This document shows positions 20,412 through 32,445 of a stretch of DNA of 64,000 nucleotides, one piece after another; the stretch's first letter is position 1; each line of letters opens with the position of its first letter. The position numbers and the translations under genes were made by a program. Under the pieces are notes generated by a model. It had not been told where the DNA came from. It did no database searches and was given only the letters and a program-made list of their open reading frames with translations. Source of the DNA: Thozetella sp. PMI_491 (Eukaryota > Ascomycota > Sordariomycetes > Chaetosphaeriales > Chaetosphaeriaceae); contig MU270065.1 in NCBI GenBank assembly GCA_021432635.1, positions 1-64,000 of the forward strand, given 5' to 3'.

Positions 20412-23137
20412 TCACACCCATAACCTGCAGGTTCCATCGGCACCAGCGCTGACGATCCAGGCCTCGCGAGGATGCCAGTCTATATCCATGACGCCCAGGC
20501 TGTGTACGATCGAATGGCCCCTGAGCACTTTGAGGGGCACAATTGTAGGGTTTTCCATGTAGTCGCCGGGCTTTCCGTGGAACACCTGAACTGTTCCGTC
20601 ATCTGAGGTATCGGCGAAGAGAGGAAGGCCGCCAGCATGGAAGCGGACAGCTCGAACGGCGCTCGAGTGGAAGCGCATGGACTTGTACGGTTTGTTGTCC
20701 AAGTCGAGATCATGCCACATGAGCTTTCGGTCATAGCCGCCGACAATGAGGTTGTCACCTTGAGGATGAATTCTGCCTATGAGTTAGCTATGTCGAAAAC
20801 AGCGGACGTAACCGAGGGAGCCTCTAAAGCCCGGGCGGTCGACAGGGAAGTAAGGCGGCAGCGAGAATACTTACGAGAACGATGAGATCCATTTTGAACC
20901 AGGCTGGCGCAGCGAGTTAGCAAGTTATACGGATCCTGGGGGATAGGACGGAAAATGCCATACCTGGAGTGTCTTGACCAGCTCAAGTTTCTGGAGGTCA
21001 TAGATGCGCACAGAGCGCTGAGTAGCGACAAACAGCATGGGGCGCGAAGGGTGGAAAGCAGCAGACTGGACAAGGCCACTGTGCTTTCGGAATGGGACTT
21101 GCGATCGGTGCTGAGAGAGCGTGTGGATGACGACAGAACGTCGCTGTCCCTGAGGCGAGACCGTCGTGAAGTGGTCGCCTCTTCTGTGCCAGCTAATGAC
21201 CTTGATTGTCGACCTTACCGTAATTCGAAGTAATACACCTTCGTCCTCCAGCTTGGCGCCAGGTCTCGCCCACTTGGCCGGAGGCTCTTTGCCGGGTTCT
21301 GTCGGCTTCTGGTTCGCTTTGGCGGTGGCATAGCCGAAGCCTGCATCCAAGATCTCTCGGCTGGTCTGCTCGAGCTGCTGTCCGTCTACTTCGGCCCCCA
21401 CGGGAGGAATCATGAGGAAGACGTCCTCCCCGGCGGCAGCGGCGAGGATGAAGGCCTCTTTCGTAGGACGCCATCGTACGGCATTGACTGCCTCGTCGCT
21501 GCTCACCTTTACACTGAAGCACTGGCGACCGGTATGGAGAGCCCAGACCCGGACAGTTCCGTCATCTCCTCCGCTCGCTAGATATTCTCCGCAAGGAGAA
21601 ATGGCCAGGGACCGGACTCTTCCCTCATGGCCGTGGAAGACTCTGTTGTACAAGTCAGTAATGGTCCGAGAGACAGTATTAGGTATAGAAGTGCATCTCA
21701 ATGGGACGTACGTCTTGCATGTGGCCGGGAAAGGTCGTAGATCCTCGGGTCGGGGAAGTTTGGGAAGCACTAGAAGTCAAAGTCAGTATCCCGGTCATGC
21801 TTTTAGTGCCAGGTGACGACATACGTGAAGTAGGGTCGATCCTGAGCCTGTTCTTGCGCACTCTTGGCGCCAGGTAGAGATCAAGGCATCGTTCGAACCG
21901 CTCCTTGACGAACATGTCATATCCGGGGACCTTGCGCAAGCTATCAAACTTCTTGGGAAGATATTCCTTCTCGCGTTCCTCAGGGTCTGTCTCCTCCCAC
22001 TGCTTCTTCTCTGCTGTTGTCGGGAGGTACTCCGGAGGGGGGTTGTAGGACAAGTCAAAGCCAGGAGGTGGCAACTTCGGCGCGGGAATATGCATGATGT
22101 GGGGGTCCTTGGCCTCTTCGTCGTGCCACAGGTCGAAGTACGTCTCTTCCTGCTCCTGCTCCTCTTTCTCCCGCTCCTCTGGAGGCTTGTAGGGTAGGAT
22201 GCGGCCCTCTCGAATCGCGCGGACGAGCTTCATGATCTTCTTCGCCTCGTGCTTGGAGGGAACGAACCGGGACTTGGGCTCGGGGCGGGCACTGAGTGCT
22301 ACGTAGACAGTGCGGTCAGTATGCTCTGAACATGGCCAAGGATCGAGAGAAGCACGTACGCATTTCCTCCACTGTGTTGGTGAAGTACTCAACCATGTCA
22401 GGATAGGGGTCGTAATCCTCGTCCGGAACGAGGCCCCTCTGGACCCGGCTGATCAGCTCCAGTTCCTGCCGGCTCAGTTTTAGAGGGTTGCCCGAGTCGG
22501 CGTCGGTGAGACCGGTGAAGCCCTCTGGGACCTCGATGCTATCAAGCAGGGCATCCAGACTCTCCTTTGTCGCCGGCCGCATGATTTTTTTGCCGTTGAT
22601 GTCGTAGCCTATGTGAGGGTACGAGTCGTAGTAGGACAGCGGGATGTTGCCGATGGTGTTCTCCGGGCCCTGGGCGTCCGAGTCATCGCTGTCGTAGACC
22701 GGGTTAATCTCGTCATAGACATAGCGTACACCACCGTTCGCATCTTGCTCGATCCTGTAGTTCTGGCCGTCATCTTGGCCGTCCTGCTTGGGCTTCGGAT
22801 CGACCCCGGGCACCGTGATCTCTGGCGTTAGCCTGCCGCCCTGGGCGACATCTTTCGCAGCCAGTATCCTCTGAATGGCCTCCTCCTCGTCTACGTCTGA
22901 GGGGATATCATCGCTTAGGATGGCTTCATCCTCGTCGTCGTCGTCGCCATCCTCCTCGTTGCTGTCATCATCTTCTTCCTCGTCGTCCTCGGCGCTGTCG
23001 TCTCCATCGTCCTCCAGGAGCTCATCCTCGCTGGCCGACAGAACACCGTTGAGGTCTAGAGCTCCAGAGAGCTCGTCTTCTGACTCGCTATCCTTGGAGA
23101 GCGCCTTGCGCTTGCGATCAGCCAATTGAGGTGCCAT
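20412..23137 (-). CDS. ERB1: ribosome biogenesis protein Erb1 (BOP1)
   Basis: Six exons on the minus strand, 23137-22360, 22298-21825, 21769-21712, 21642-20964, 20903-20875 and 20772-20412, give 792 aa. Erb1 forms the PeBoW (Erb1-Ytm1-Nop7) complex in the nucleolus, needed for 27S pre-rRNA processing and 60S assembly. The N-terminus is very acidic (Asp/Glu tracts, about residues 25-90). The BOP1 N-terminal domain follows ([54 protein letters not shown]), then a seven-bladed WD40 propeller ([20 protein letters not shown] to the terminal [12 protein letters not shown]). Each join restores a family-conserved segment, for example VEEM/PLSARPEP, CKT/VFHGHEG and WISSFS/IHPQGDN. The short 29-nt exon 5 is small but is supported by conservation on both sides. 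Confidence 0.95.
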
Positions 23138-24340
23138 TGGGATATATGGGCTGCTTCCTCCTCGCTGGCTTGGTGGCTCTTGACCGGTAACTTTTTTTTT
23201 TCTTGTGGCAGAATCGATTTATTTTTACCTGCTGCGGGGCAGGCGGTGAGGGCGGCGGCCCAGAGACCTGGACTGCTTAATTAGGGACCTTACGTAGCAC
23301 TGCTTCCCCGATACAGCCCATGCTCACACTATGTCCACCAGCCATCAGCGGTTATACGCTAAACCAGGTGAAAATGGTTATCTTATCAGTTGGTGCCTCC
23401 ATCAACCCCCCGCTGAACGTCCCACTTCGAATTGTGCGGCGCTTGAGTCCGAGGCGACATGCGACGGGCCGGAGGGGCGAAAGGTGTGTAAATCGGCATC
23501 TAGATTGCATGATGCTGCCTCGCTTGAAGGAAATCTTTTATTTGCATTCTGGTCTCCTGCTGGTCATCAAGGTTCTCAGCCGCAAACGCCACGCCAGCGA
23601 TCAGAGGTTGAGCAAGTTTATGCTGCTAAACTGTCAAGGCCTTTTGTCGGGTGGACGGGATGGTCTAAGAACCCGCATTGGTATTGCTTGCGTGGAGCCT
23701 TGTAGCCTGTCCCTGCGTCCTTCTCCTTCCACTTCCTCTCAACTACTCGACTACGTCAGCGTGTAGTCGTGACTACTGATTCTTTACTTACTGTCTTTCG
23801 TACCCCGGACGAATCCGAGATTCTGGTTACGGAACCTGGGGCTAGCTAGGTATATACCCTCGCTTACCTTGCCCACGGTTGTCCACACACGCCCGCAAGA
23901 CATCAGCCCTGCCAGTTCTCCGCTGCGTCAGATCGATCAAATTACGACCAGAATTCGCGAAGCACAGTTGCCGCTTCCCTCACTAGCGGATCTTGGTGCC
24001 TGAATAGGGGTTATACGGCTGACTAATATCAAAGCGTGATCCAAGCACCTTCCAAGCCTCGTCCTTCACCTTCCCGACGAGCAACCCTTAGTGCGCTGCT
24101 GATGAGAGCGATACCCGAACTTGAACCCTGGTCTCCTCGAGCTAACTGCTCCCTCAGAGCCAGCAAAGGAAAGGTCGCTTGGAGCTGGGATTGCGACACG
24201 TTTTAAGCCTAAGATTCCGTCGAGCCCAGCCCTGGTGCGCCCGGCGACTTTCCAAACCTACTCTGCTCACCCGACTCTCCGCTCTCCCGTGCAAAAGTGC
24301 CCGAGACAGCCTGCAGAAGAACCTAACCAGCGCCGCAGCA
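23138..24340. other. divergent intergenic region, ERB1 / Zn2Cys6 regulator
   Basis: 1.2 kb holding both promoters. Poly-T at 23190-23199 sits close to the ERB1 start. A 34-codon upstream open frame (24102-24206) lies in the probable leader of the downstream regulator. No gene recognised. Confidence 0.5.
24102..24206 (+). other. upstream open frame before the Zn2Cys6 gene
   Basis: ATG to TAA, 34 sense codons, ending 134 bases before the regulator's start codon. It would lie in the leader if transcription begins upstream of 24100. No conserved peptide is recognised. Confidence 0.3.
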
Positions 24341-25886
24341 ATGGATTCCTCCTCCACCGCGCAGAAAAATCCCGGCAGCTCGCCGAAGGACGCTGGCCAG
24401 CCCAAGCGCAGAGCGTGCGATGAGTGCCGTATGTCTCACCGCCCCACATCTATAGCACCCCCCCTTGCAGCGTCGATGCAAGATTGCCCTCTCGTCTTGC
24501 GCATTGATAATAACACCGAGCACGGCTGGTCCTGACCCATATGGCGTAGGTACCAGGAAACTCGCATGTTCCAAGGAGGCGGACGGGTGTGCCCGCTGCA
24601 AGCGCGAGGGCATCCGATGCCACTACTCACCCCAGAAACCCATGGGGCGGCCACGCAAGCGACCACATGCCGAGACTGTAGATAACCCCCAGCAGCCGGT
24701 TCAGCAGGGGCAGCAGTTGGAGCAGCAGCGGCCACAGGAACCGGCACATCTGCCGCATCCGCAGCCGTACGACTACCCCCCCGTAGGGTTTCCTGAAGAC
24801 GGCCAAACCCTCGGCATGGATTTAGACATGTCCTTCCTCGATGTCGGTGGAAACGATCTCAACTTTTTGGATCTTCTCGGCTCAGGCCTCCCTGCCTCTT
24901 CCGCTCTGTCTGGTGCTGCCATCGGAGAACCAACCCCCAAAGTATTACCTTACAATACTGGAGGAGGAGGGGGACTATGGCCAACCGACATGGCCAACAT
25001 AAGCTTCGATTCCTTGGCCATGCCGCAGCCTCCCCAGCACGTCGAGCAGGTCGAGAACACCACGCTAGACCAGCTCGCCAACTTTATGGCTGCCCCCGAG
25101 GTCCCTGACAAGCTGCCGAGCCTCTCGCCGCCTTCATCACACTCTGGAAGCCACCAACACACCCCACCAGACATGAGTGACGCGAGCCCTGCGGTGTGTG
25201 GCTGCGGGGCCAGCCTGTACTTGGCTATGGACTCACTCCAGAACCTCCCCAAGGAGGTAGGGCCCGCAATGTGCGTCACCCGCACCGCTGCTAAAGCCGC
25301 GCACAACTGCATTCTGTGCAAAATCTGTGGCAACCCGCCCATATCCATGGCGACTAAGCCGCCAATCACCTCGTTCCAGAACATGATGATGCTCGGCGGG
25401 CTGCTCCCCACCATCTCCAACGCGTACACGCGGATCCTCGCCATGGTCGACGCTGAGACCTCCAAGGCGGAGGCAGAGAGGCGCAAGATCACTTTCACTC
25501 TGGCCGACTACGGCGGCCTCTGGGGTCAGCTCGCCCGTGAGGACGTAAAGTGTGGCGCGTCCGCCACGCTCGAGGGCGCTGTATTGGAGCCATCTATGTG
25601 GCGGCTGACTGTCCGGGCGCTGCTCAAGGTCGATGTGTATGGCATCAACGACAAGGCGACCCGCATAGGCGACTCGTGCGACTGCACACAGCCGGGGCTC
25701 AAGGACATTATCGGGATGATGGAGGAGCGCTCTCGCACGCGACACGCGCATATGGATGCTCTAGTTGCCGCTGGCGAGCTCGAGCCACCCTCCCACGGCC
25801 TCTATGTCCCCCTCTCAGAGCACCCGACTTGCCTGAGGATCATTGATATTGCTAAAAAGTCGATGGATGATTTGATTATTCCTTGA
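24341..25886 (+). CDS. Zn(II)2Cys6 transcription factor
   Basis: Two exons, 24341-24428 and 24550-25886, give 474 aa. The zinc cluster lies near the N-terminus with cysteines at about residues 26, 29, 36, 43, 46 and 53 (spacing C-x2-C-x6-C-x6-C-x2-C-x6-C). It is followed by the basic linker GRPRKR. The 121-nt intron interrupts the cluster just after the second cysteine, a common place in fungal regulators. This is a nuclear DNA-binding protein. A Gln/Pro-rich linker follows, then a C-terminal block (CGCGASLYLAMDSLQ, FQNMMMLGGLLPTISNAYTR, MWRLTVRALLKVDVYGIN, IIDIAKKSMDDL) that is seen in a subgroup of fungal C6 proteins. The middle-homology domain (PF04082) is not evident. Target genes cannot be inferred: the neighbours are housekeeping genes. 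Confidence 0.9.
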
Positions 25887-26654
25887 CGAGACGATGCCCG
25901 TCATCGCACGGTGCTTCTGATTTGAAGAGCAGCTTGGGCCGGCCCGGATTACGGAAGTTTATCGTCTTTCTATTGCAGCATTTTCACGCCATCCATATTG
26001 GCCGGAACGCCACCGACGCCTACTATCTACGCTCGGAAACTTGGGGCCTATTAAGGCCGGACAGAGGTCTTGGGATTGGGACGGCGTTTGGGACAATTCA
26101 TGATTCTTAATGCTGGTTTTAATGATACCACCTCGAATACGAGAGGGCACTAGTTCATATGTACCTAGCTACCTAGGTAGGCTTTGCAGCCAAAAGCACC
26201 TCAAAGGTACTAGAGGGTTTTCCACACTGTTACGCCCCATGCGGTGTCATTAACGAGTCAGACACAGAAAGTCACAAGGGCACTCGCACGAACCTGTTGG
26301 CACTTTTGGCTGAGAGCACCGAAACAGTTCGTGCCTCCGGGGCCTTGTCCCCAAGGGGCAGGAGAGCGCAACGAGATCCATAACAGGAGTATCTGGTGCG
26401 TCTGCTTGAGTTTTTCTAGTTTGAACACAACCCGTATTGCGCCATCAAATGGATTCCCTCCCAACCACTTCGCCACCCCATGTAGCTCCCGACTTTTCTT
26501 CAATAGTTGTTCAGCAACCAACATCATTTCTCCGCCACAGGATATAGCGACTTTGTATGAACCATGGCTTTATGCTAGTATCCCAAGCTTTCGGCGTCCT
26601 CCCCGCTGTTATCCGCGCTTCTCCCTCGCACGGAACGGGAGATGGCGTGCCATC
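25887..26654. other. intergenic, convergent 3' ends
   Basis: Lies between the Zn2Cys6 gene and the ERV29 stop codon. It contains a small TACCTAGGTA palindrome cluster (26160-26180). No gene seen. Confidence 0.5.
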
Positions 26655-27808
<1,154 letters not shown>

Positions 27809-30606
27809 TGCTGCTAGCGATTGGACTGCCGGCCGAAATCCAAAATAAATAAAACTAAACGAAGCAGGCCTGCTGGTGATTCGGAACCGCGAGCTCGGCT
27901 GATGCGGGTATCGAGATATAAAAAAACAGAGGATGCGTGGTCTGTTTTTAGGTGTGTGGGGGGGGGCCTTTAGGAGAAAAGGTTGAAGTTGAAGTAGGGA
28001 GAAACGAATGGTGCCACTGCGTCGGTCCGCGGAGGACGGGATGCAAAAGGCGGCGGGCACGAGGGGGTGAGCAAAGGCCAAAATGAGCTGGGGGAGAACA
28101 GAAGCGCCTCGGGACGAAACTGGGCTCGGCTCGGCGGCAGCAGCGGACGGTCGTGGGGTCGAGGATCGAACGTTGGGAGGTTTGCTGCTAGCGGGTTGGG
28201 AAAAGAGAGGGAGTGTTGCTCTCAAAGCAAAAAGTCTGGAGATGACCTCAGGGCAAATACAACTGTGTCCTCTACGACCATTCACTTTTTTTTTTGACGT
28301 CTTGACCGGCGGCGCCACTGCTGCCAGACGACGGATTGCGGATTCTCGCCTCCAAGTATGCAGGATCCCGGGGTACTTCCGGCGGCATTGAAAGCTGGCC
28401 TCTTTGCGCCGGCCCGCCGGCCCTACCCAAAGTACCTCGCTATGAGAAGGTACCAACAGCCACCCGCCTGTGGGGCACGATTCACAGCACCCGAAAGCTA
28501 CATTGAGTTCAACACGGTTTCCCGAAGCTCCTTCGCCCCGCCCCAAGAGACAAGGGCCCGGAGGGGGGGCTCAAAAGTCAAAGGCTGGCCGTTTCGAATG
28601 CCCTGCCACTGGAACGGTCCGAGCTCGAGTAGCTCCATCGCGCCCCGCCACATTTGTCCCTAGTAGCGCCCTGGCTCTCCAAGCTAAGGTGCCCCCGTAC
28701 CTTGCATACCTTTTAAGCAACCGCTCTCACCGATCTAGTATCTAGTAGGCGTGGCGCGCAAGCCTCTCCGCTCCGGATGTTTTCTTGTCCCCGATGCGCA
28801 CCCAAAGGTCCATGCCGCGCCCCGGCTGGCCATTGAGGATGCAAGACGGTAGGAATATTGGCCGAGGGGGATGGAGAGAATACGCCTTTTTGCCGACTGA
28901 ATCCGGAAAGAACCAGCCAACAAACCCCGTAATGCGGGGACCAGACTCCCCGAACAGAGAGGTCGTCTTCCACACGATGCTGCCATTAGGGCACCTGAAC
29001 CAGTCCCGCCGGCCCGTAAGAAATGTGTGCTACTGTTTGCTCGTATAGTTGAGTCTCTTTGTCCCTGAAGTGTAGCCTCTAAGGCCAAGTTTGAGTCACC
29101 CGCGCAGCAACCAATTCGGTAGGGTTGCCAGATGCGTATCATGGGTGGCTATGATATGCGTCTCTATCGATCACAGCTATGCCACGGCAGCCAGTGAATG
29201 TAACACGATATTCGTAAAAGCTGAAATATCACTCTCTTGGAACTGGATACAAGCATCTCGAGTCGCAAGACCACCTGCGTCCCTCGCGAGACCTTAGGAA
29301 GTGGCTGCGCCTACCATAGATGCCAAATTTTCGCCCTATGCCGTAAACATGAACCCGTGCAGCCTCGAAAGTCTACTCTCTCGGAACCAGCACCTCCCCG
29401 GTGCCCCTAAACCTACGTCAAATCTCTATATAGTTTTTATTTCTCAAATAACAGCTGCTACTGCTTCAGTCTAGTCTATTTCCCAAACGACCGTATTACA
29501 GCCTATCTCAGTACGTACCAAGAAGACTACGAGGTTTCTTACCCCGGTTACGGATGTGCAAAGTAAGCAGTGATGCTCTAGGGCCATTTGCACTGCAAAT
29601 TGCATCTCGCGCAGGCTCATAGCTACGGCATAGGTTCATGACGCTTGATATTTTCAGAAGATCTTCAAGGGTCCATTATGTACAAACCTCCGGTAGCGTT
29701 TCACTGTGAGGTCTGGATACCATGGCAGTAGAAGCACAATGTGTCACTCCCCGCGTAGCAAACCACGCCAAATAACAGCTTCGGTTATCAAAGGGCATAG
29801 CCGCTTTTCTTGGAGTAGTTAGTCATGGAGCTGGCCAGCAGTGGATTTAACGAAGGACGGGTCTAGCTAGAGGATTCCCCAGCAATGTATCCCAATACAG
29901 CCGCGGGCAGCTCGCTCTCTTCCGCGCCCTCTTTCTACCTTTGGATCATACACTCCACGCATATGCTCTTTCCATTTTGTCCCTTTACATGACACCAAGA
30001 AATGCGTGGAGTGCTTACGTAGAGTATCCCAGGATGCCTTGAGTGCATGGTAAGTCTCATAGTCCATGGCTACACCTCCCCCCGTCTTGCGCGACACCTA
30101 AGGAGGTCGTGTAGATGCCTAGGCACCTAATACCTAACTTGAGGAGACCTGATTTCTCATTTCAGTTGGTATGGACCACGAAGCGTCTGCGACTACTTCC
30201 TGATAGTCCAAGGTCAGGGTCTCCGAACATCATACATAATTGGCCTATTCTCCTGAAGATGTGACAGGCATACGATGCTGGTAAGTGCTCGAAACAGAGG
30301 CAGTGGAGGAAGTCGATACATTTCGCCGACCTGAGAAACAATAGACAAACAGCTGTCGTTTTCTGGGTCATCTCTCTGCAACTTGGTTAGATACGGTAGG
30401 TACGTGCACATAGGGGGCCGGCCAGAGTCATCCCTTCTCCGCCTGCGGCTTCCTTCCTCGCAAGTCCAACACAGCTCAATGTGCGTTCCCATCAAGATAC
30501 GATGCCCAATATGATGTCTTTTCCTCTCCCCGATGACCTCTGTCTATTCTCCTTCTCTTCTTAATCCGCTCAGGAAATCCGTAGTCCGTTATATACTTAC
30601 TTCTTC
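27809..30606. other. 2.8-kb intergenic region
   Basis: The first 500 bases are ERV29 promoter/leader (pyrimidine-rich on the minus strand). The rest has no gene I can support. Short open frames on both strands between 28358 and 29142 overlap each other and show no family signature. Confidence 0.4.
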
Positions 30607-30849
30607 ATGGCATCCATCGACCTCGTTCTATACACCATCCTCTTCCTGGCTGGGTTTCAGTTACGCAGCTCGCTTCGCCAGTTCAATCTCTGGGTCGCGT
30701 CCGTGTTTCCCTTGGCCGACTCTCGATTGAAGCAAGTCCTCCGAAGTTCGATACGCGAAGTAGCTCTGGCCGCCTTCCTGGGCTATCTCGCGTCATTCGT
30801 CCCTGCTGTGTCCGAGATTCTCGGCAGACTAGCGGATCGTCTGATCTGA
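30607..30849 (+). CDS. small putative membrane protein (hypothetical)
   Basis: An 80-aa open frame from a good ATG (TTCATGGC) with a TATATA motif about 15 bases upstream. The N-terminus is hydrophobic (IDLVLYTILFLAGFQL), and a second apolar segment (EVALAAFLGYLASFVPAV) is predicted near the C-terminus, with basic residues between. I do not recognise a family. It could be a real orphan gene, an exon of a larger gene, or chance. The surrounding DNA is gene-poor and contains a decayed repeat just downstream. Confidence 0.3.
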   Translation: MASIDLVLYTILFLAGFQLRSSLRQFNLWVASVFPLADSRLKQVLRSSIREVALAAFLGYLASFVPAVSEILGRLADRLI

Positions 30850-31899
30850 TATAATTTTTGTCTTCAACGCTACCCTAGGCGTCACGGGGGGTAGCTGCAG
30901 TCCATGATAGCGGGACGGTAGCCAATGGCATCCGCTAAGAAGCTCTCCATGAGCTACCTGCTTGAGATCACTGAGGAGTATTGCCACTGACAGCTAGGAC
31001 GGTACACATCCATACCACCGCTAAGAAGCTCATCGAGCAACCTGCTAGAGGCGTATCTCCTCGATTTTTTGACTTTTCATCAGAGGCCACTCCAGCCTTA
31101 CTTCGACTTCAAGGAGTTCTTTTTACACACCTGGGCAACTTTTGCCGTGCCAAATGAGGACATGTTCCGATGGCTTAAAGAAGGACTGCTAACGAGATGG
31201 CGATGACCGTGGAACGGTAGCCCTTTGGGATCCTCTAAGGAGCTTTCCAACCACCTGTGAGAGACAGTCGACAATCAAACTCGTTGGGCCCATTTTCACT
31301 AACCCTGTTCATGCGATGTGTGTTTAACTCTTTACTTCCAACAACTTTCGATACCATATCTGGAGCGTATTGCCCACGAGTTACATTTCTTTTAAGCGAG
31401 TAAAAAGGACCTTTCGTGACCCTTTCAGCTCGATGTGAGTAGTCTTTGTGCGCAAATCTGGAGACAAGCGTCTGACTGACAACGAGTTGGATGACAGATA
31501 TGATCTCGGTCGTCCCCTGTATATATTACGGTTCGAAACTGGCGAACAAGTAGAAACCGACTCGGAAATGATATGGTCGTCACTCTAGACGTTCCACGCC
31601 TGCTACATCGGCGGGCCCGCAAATTTCTTGGGCAGTACAGGGCAGGGCAATAAAGTCGAGCATGCTGGCCAGGCCGAGAGGGAAGGCAGAGAAAGGGGCT
31701 GGTTTCTTGGTTCGGTTGCCAGTTTCTGGGCGGCGGCTGGATTCTGGCTTGTCCACACCTATAGAGGAAATGCCGGTTAGATTCCTTCTTCGACACGGAA
31801 AGCGATTTCGACGGTAGGCGATGACAGTATTAGTGGTACGATGGTGAGCTCTAGTGGGCGTTTAGCTCAATGCTGTAGCGGGCTTCTAAGACGTTGTGG
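30850..31899. other. intergenic with degenerate repeats
   Basis: Holds three imperfect copies of a ~55-bp unit (listed separately). The intervening DNA reads partly like coding sequence with stops, for example around 31070-31200 on the plus strand, so it may be remains of a gene. Confidence 0.4.
30913..31264 (+). repeat. three degenerate copies of a ~55-bp direct repeat
   Basis: Copies at 30913-30967, 30997-31051 and 31211-31264. Shared parts are GGACGGTA at the left, CCGCTAAGAAGCTC in the middle and a CTACCTGCT.GAG-like right end. The first two copies match best; the third is more diverged. In one frame the middle reads [ST][AS]K[KE]L. The origin is unknown: it could be a decayed protein repeat or a mobile-element remnant. 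Confidence 0.6.
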
Positions 31900-32445
31900 C
31901 TAGTAGGAGATGATGTAGGCAGTTGCCGCGGTGCCTCTGGACCGTCTAGTCGCTTCATAAATGAAGGCCAAACATGCAATTTTCACAGAGTATGTCTGGA
32001 TGGAATGATCGGTCATGAACTGAGCCGTTGCTGCATTTGTCCAGGCCGCAGCCAGCCAAACACGGGCAAACATGACGGAGGCTTCCATGAATGGACTAAG
32101 AGTCCTAGTGAAAGGACGAAGTATAACCCCAAGGGTGGCCTCGCCATCATGCTGTCGATCCCTGGAGACGAAGATGGGTATGTGCAAGATAGTCATCAAA
32201 GCAATGCTATATGATAGTTCCGTGGGATAGTCGGGGACGATATCTGCCGGAGGAAACATGCGGAAACTCGTCGATGTGGGGAGACCGAGCAACCAGAAGA
32301 CGAGAGTCTCGACCCAGAAACCCGGCATGGTGATACAGTACAGTGTGGTAAAAAATATTCTTGCTAGATCTTCAATCTTGTCCTTAATTTCTGCACTACT
32401 ACCAAGTGTAGCAGGGAGAAGATTCGGGTGAATGGAAGGGGGCAT
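31900..32445 (-). CDS. putative membrane protein (hypothetical)
   Basis: A single open frame of 181 aa. It shows several apolar segments: ARIFFTTLYCITMPGFWV, a start of the next (LVFWLLGLP), YSIALMTILHIPIFV, and VMFARVWLAAAWTNAATA, suggesting three to four membrane spans with a short charged loop (SRDRQHDGE). There is no signal peptide. Composition and length are better than chance, but I do not recognise the family. It lies alone in a gene-poor block. An upstream exon cannot be excluded, because a GTACGG donor-like site sits just before the ATG. Confidence 0.4.
   Translation of the reverse strand: MPPSIHPNLLPATLGSSAEIKDKIEDLARIFFTTLYCITMPGFWVETLVFWLLGLPTSTSFRMFPPADIVPDYPTELSYSIALMTILHIPIFVSRDRQHDGEATLGVILRPFTRTLSPFMEASVMFARVWLAAAWTNAATAQFMTDHSIQTYSVKIACLAFIYEATRRSRGTAATAYIISY

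Noticed and set aside
22875-23129. Ser-rich open frame on the plus strand
   Set aside because: Complement of the acidic tract of ERB1.
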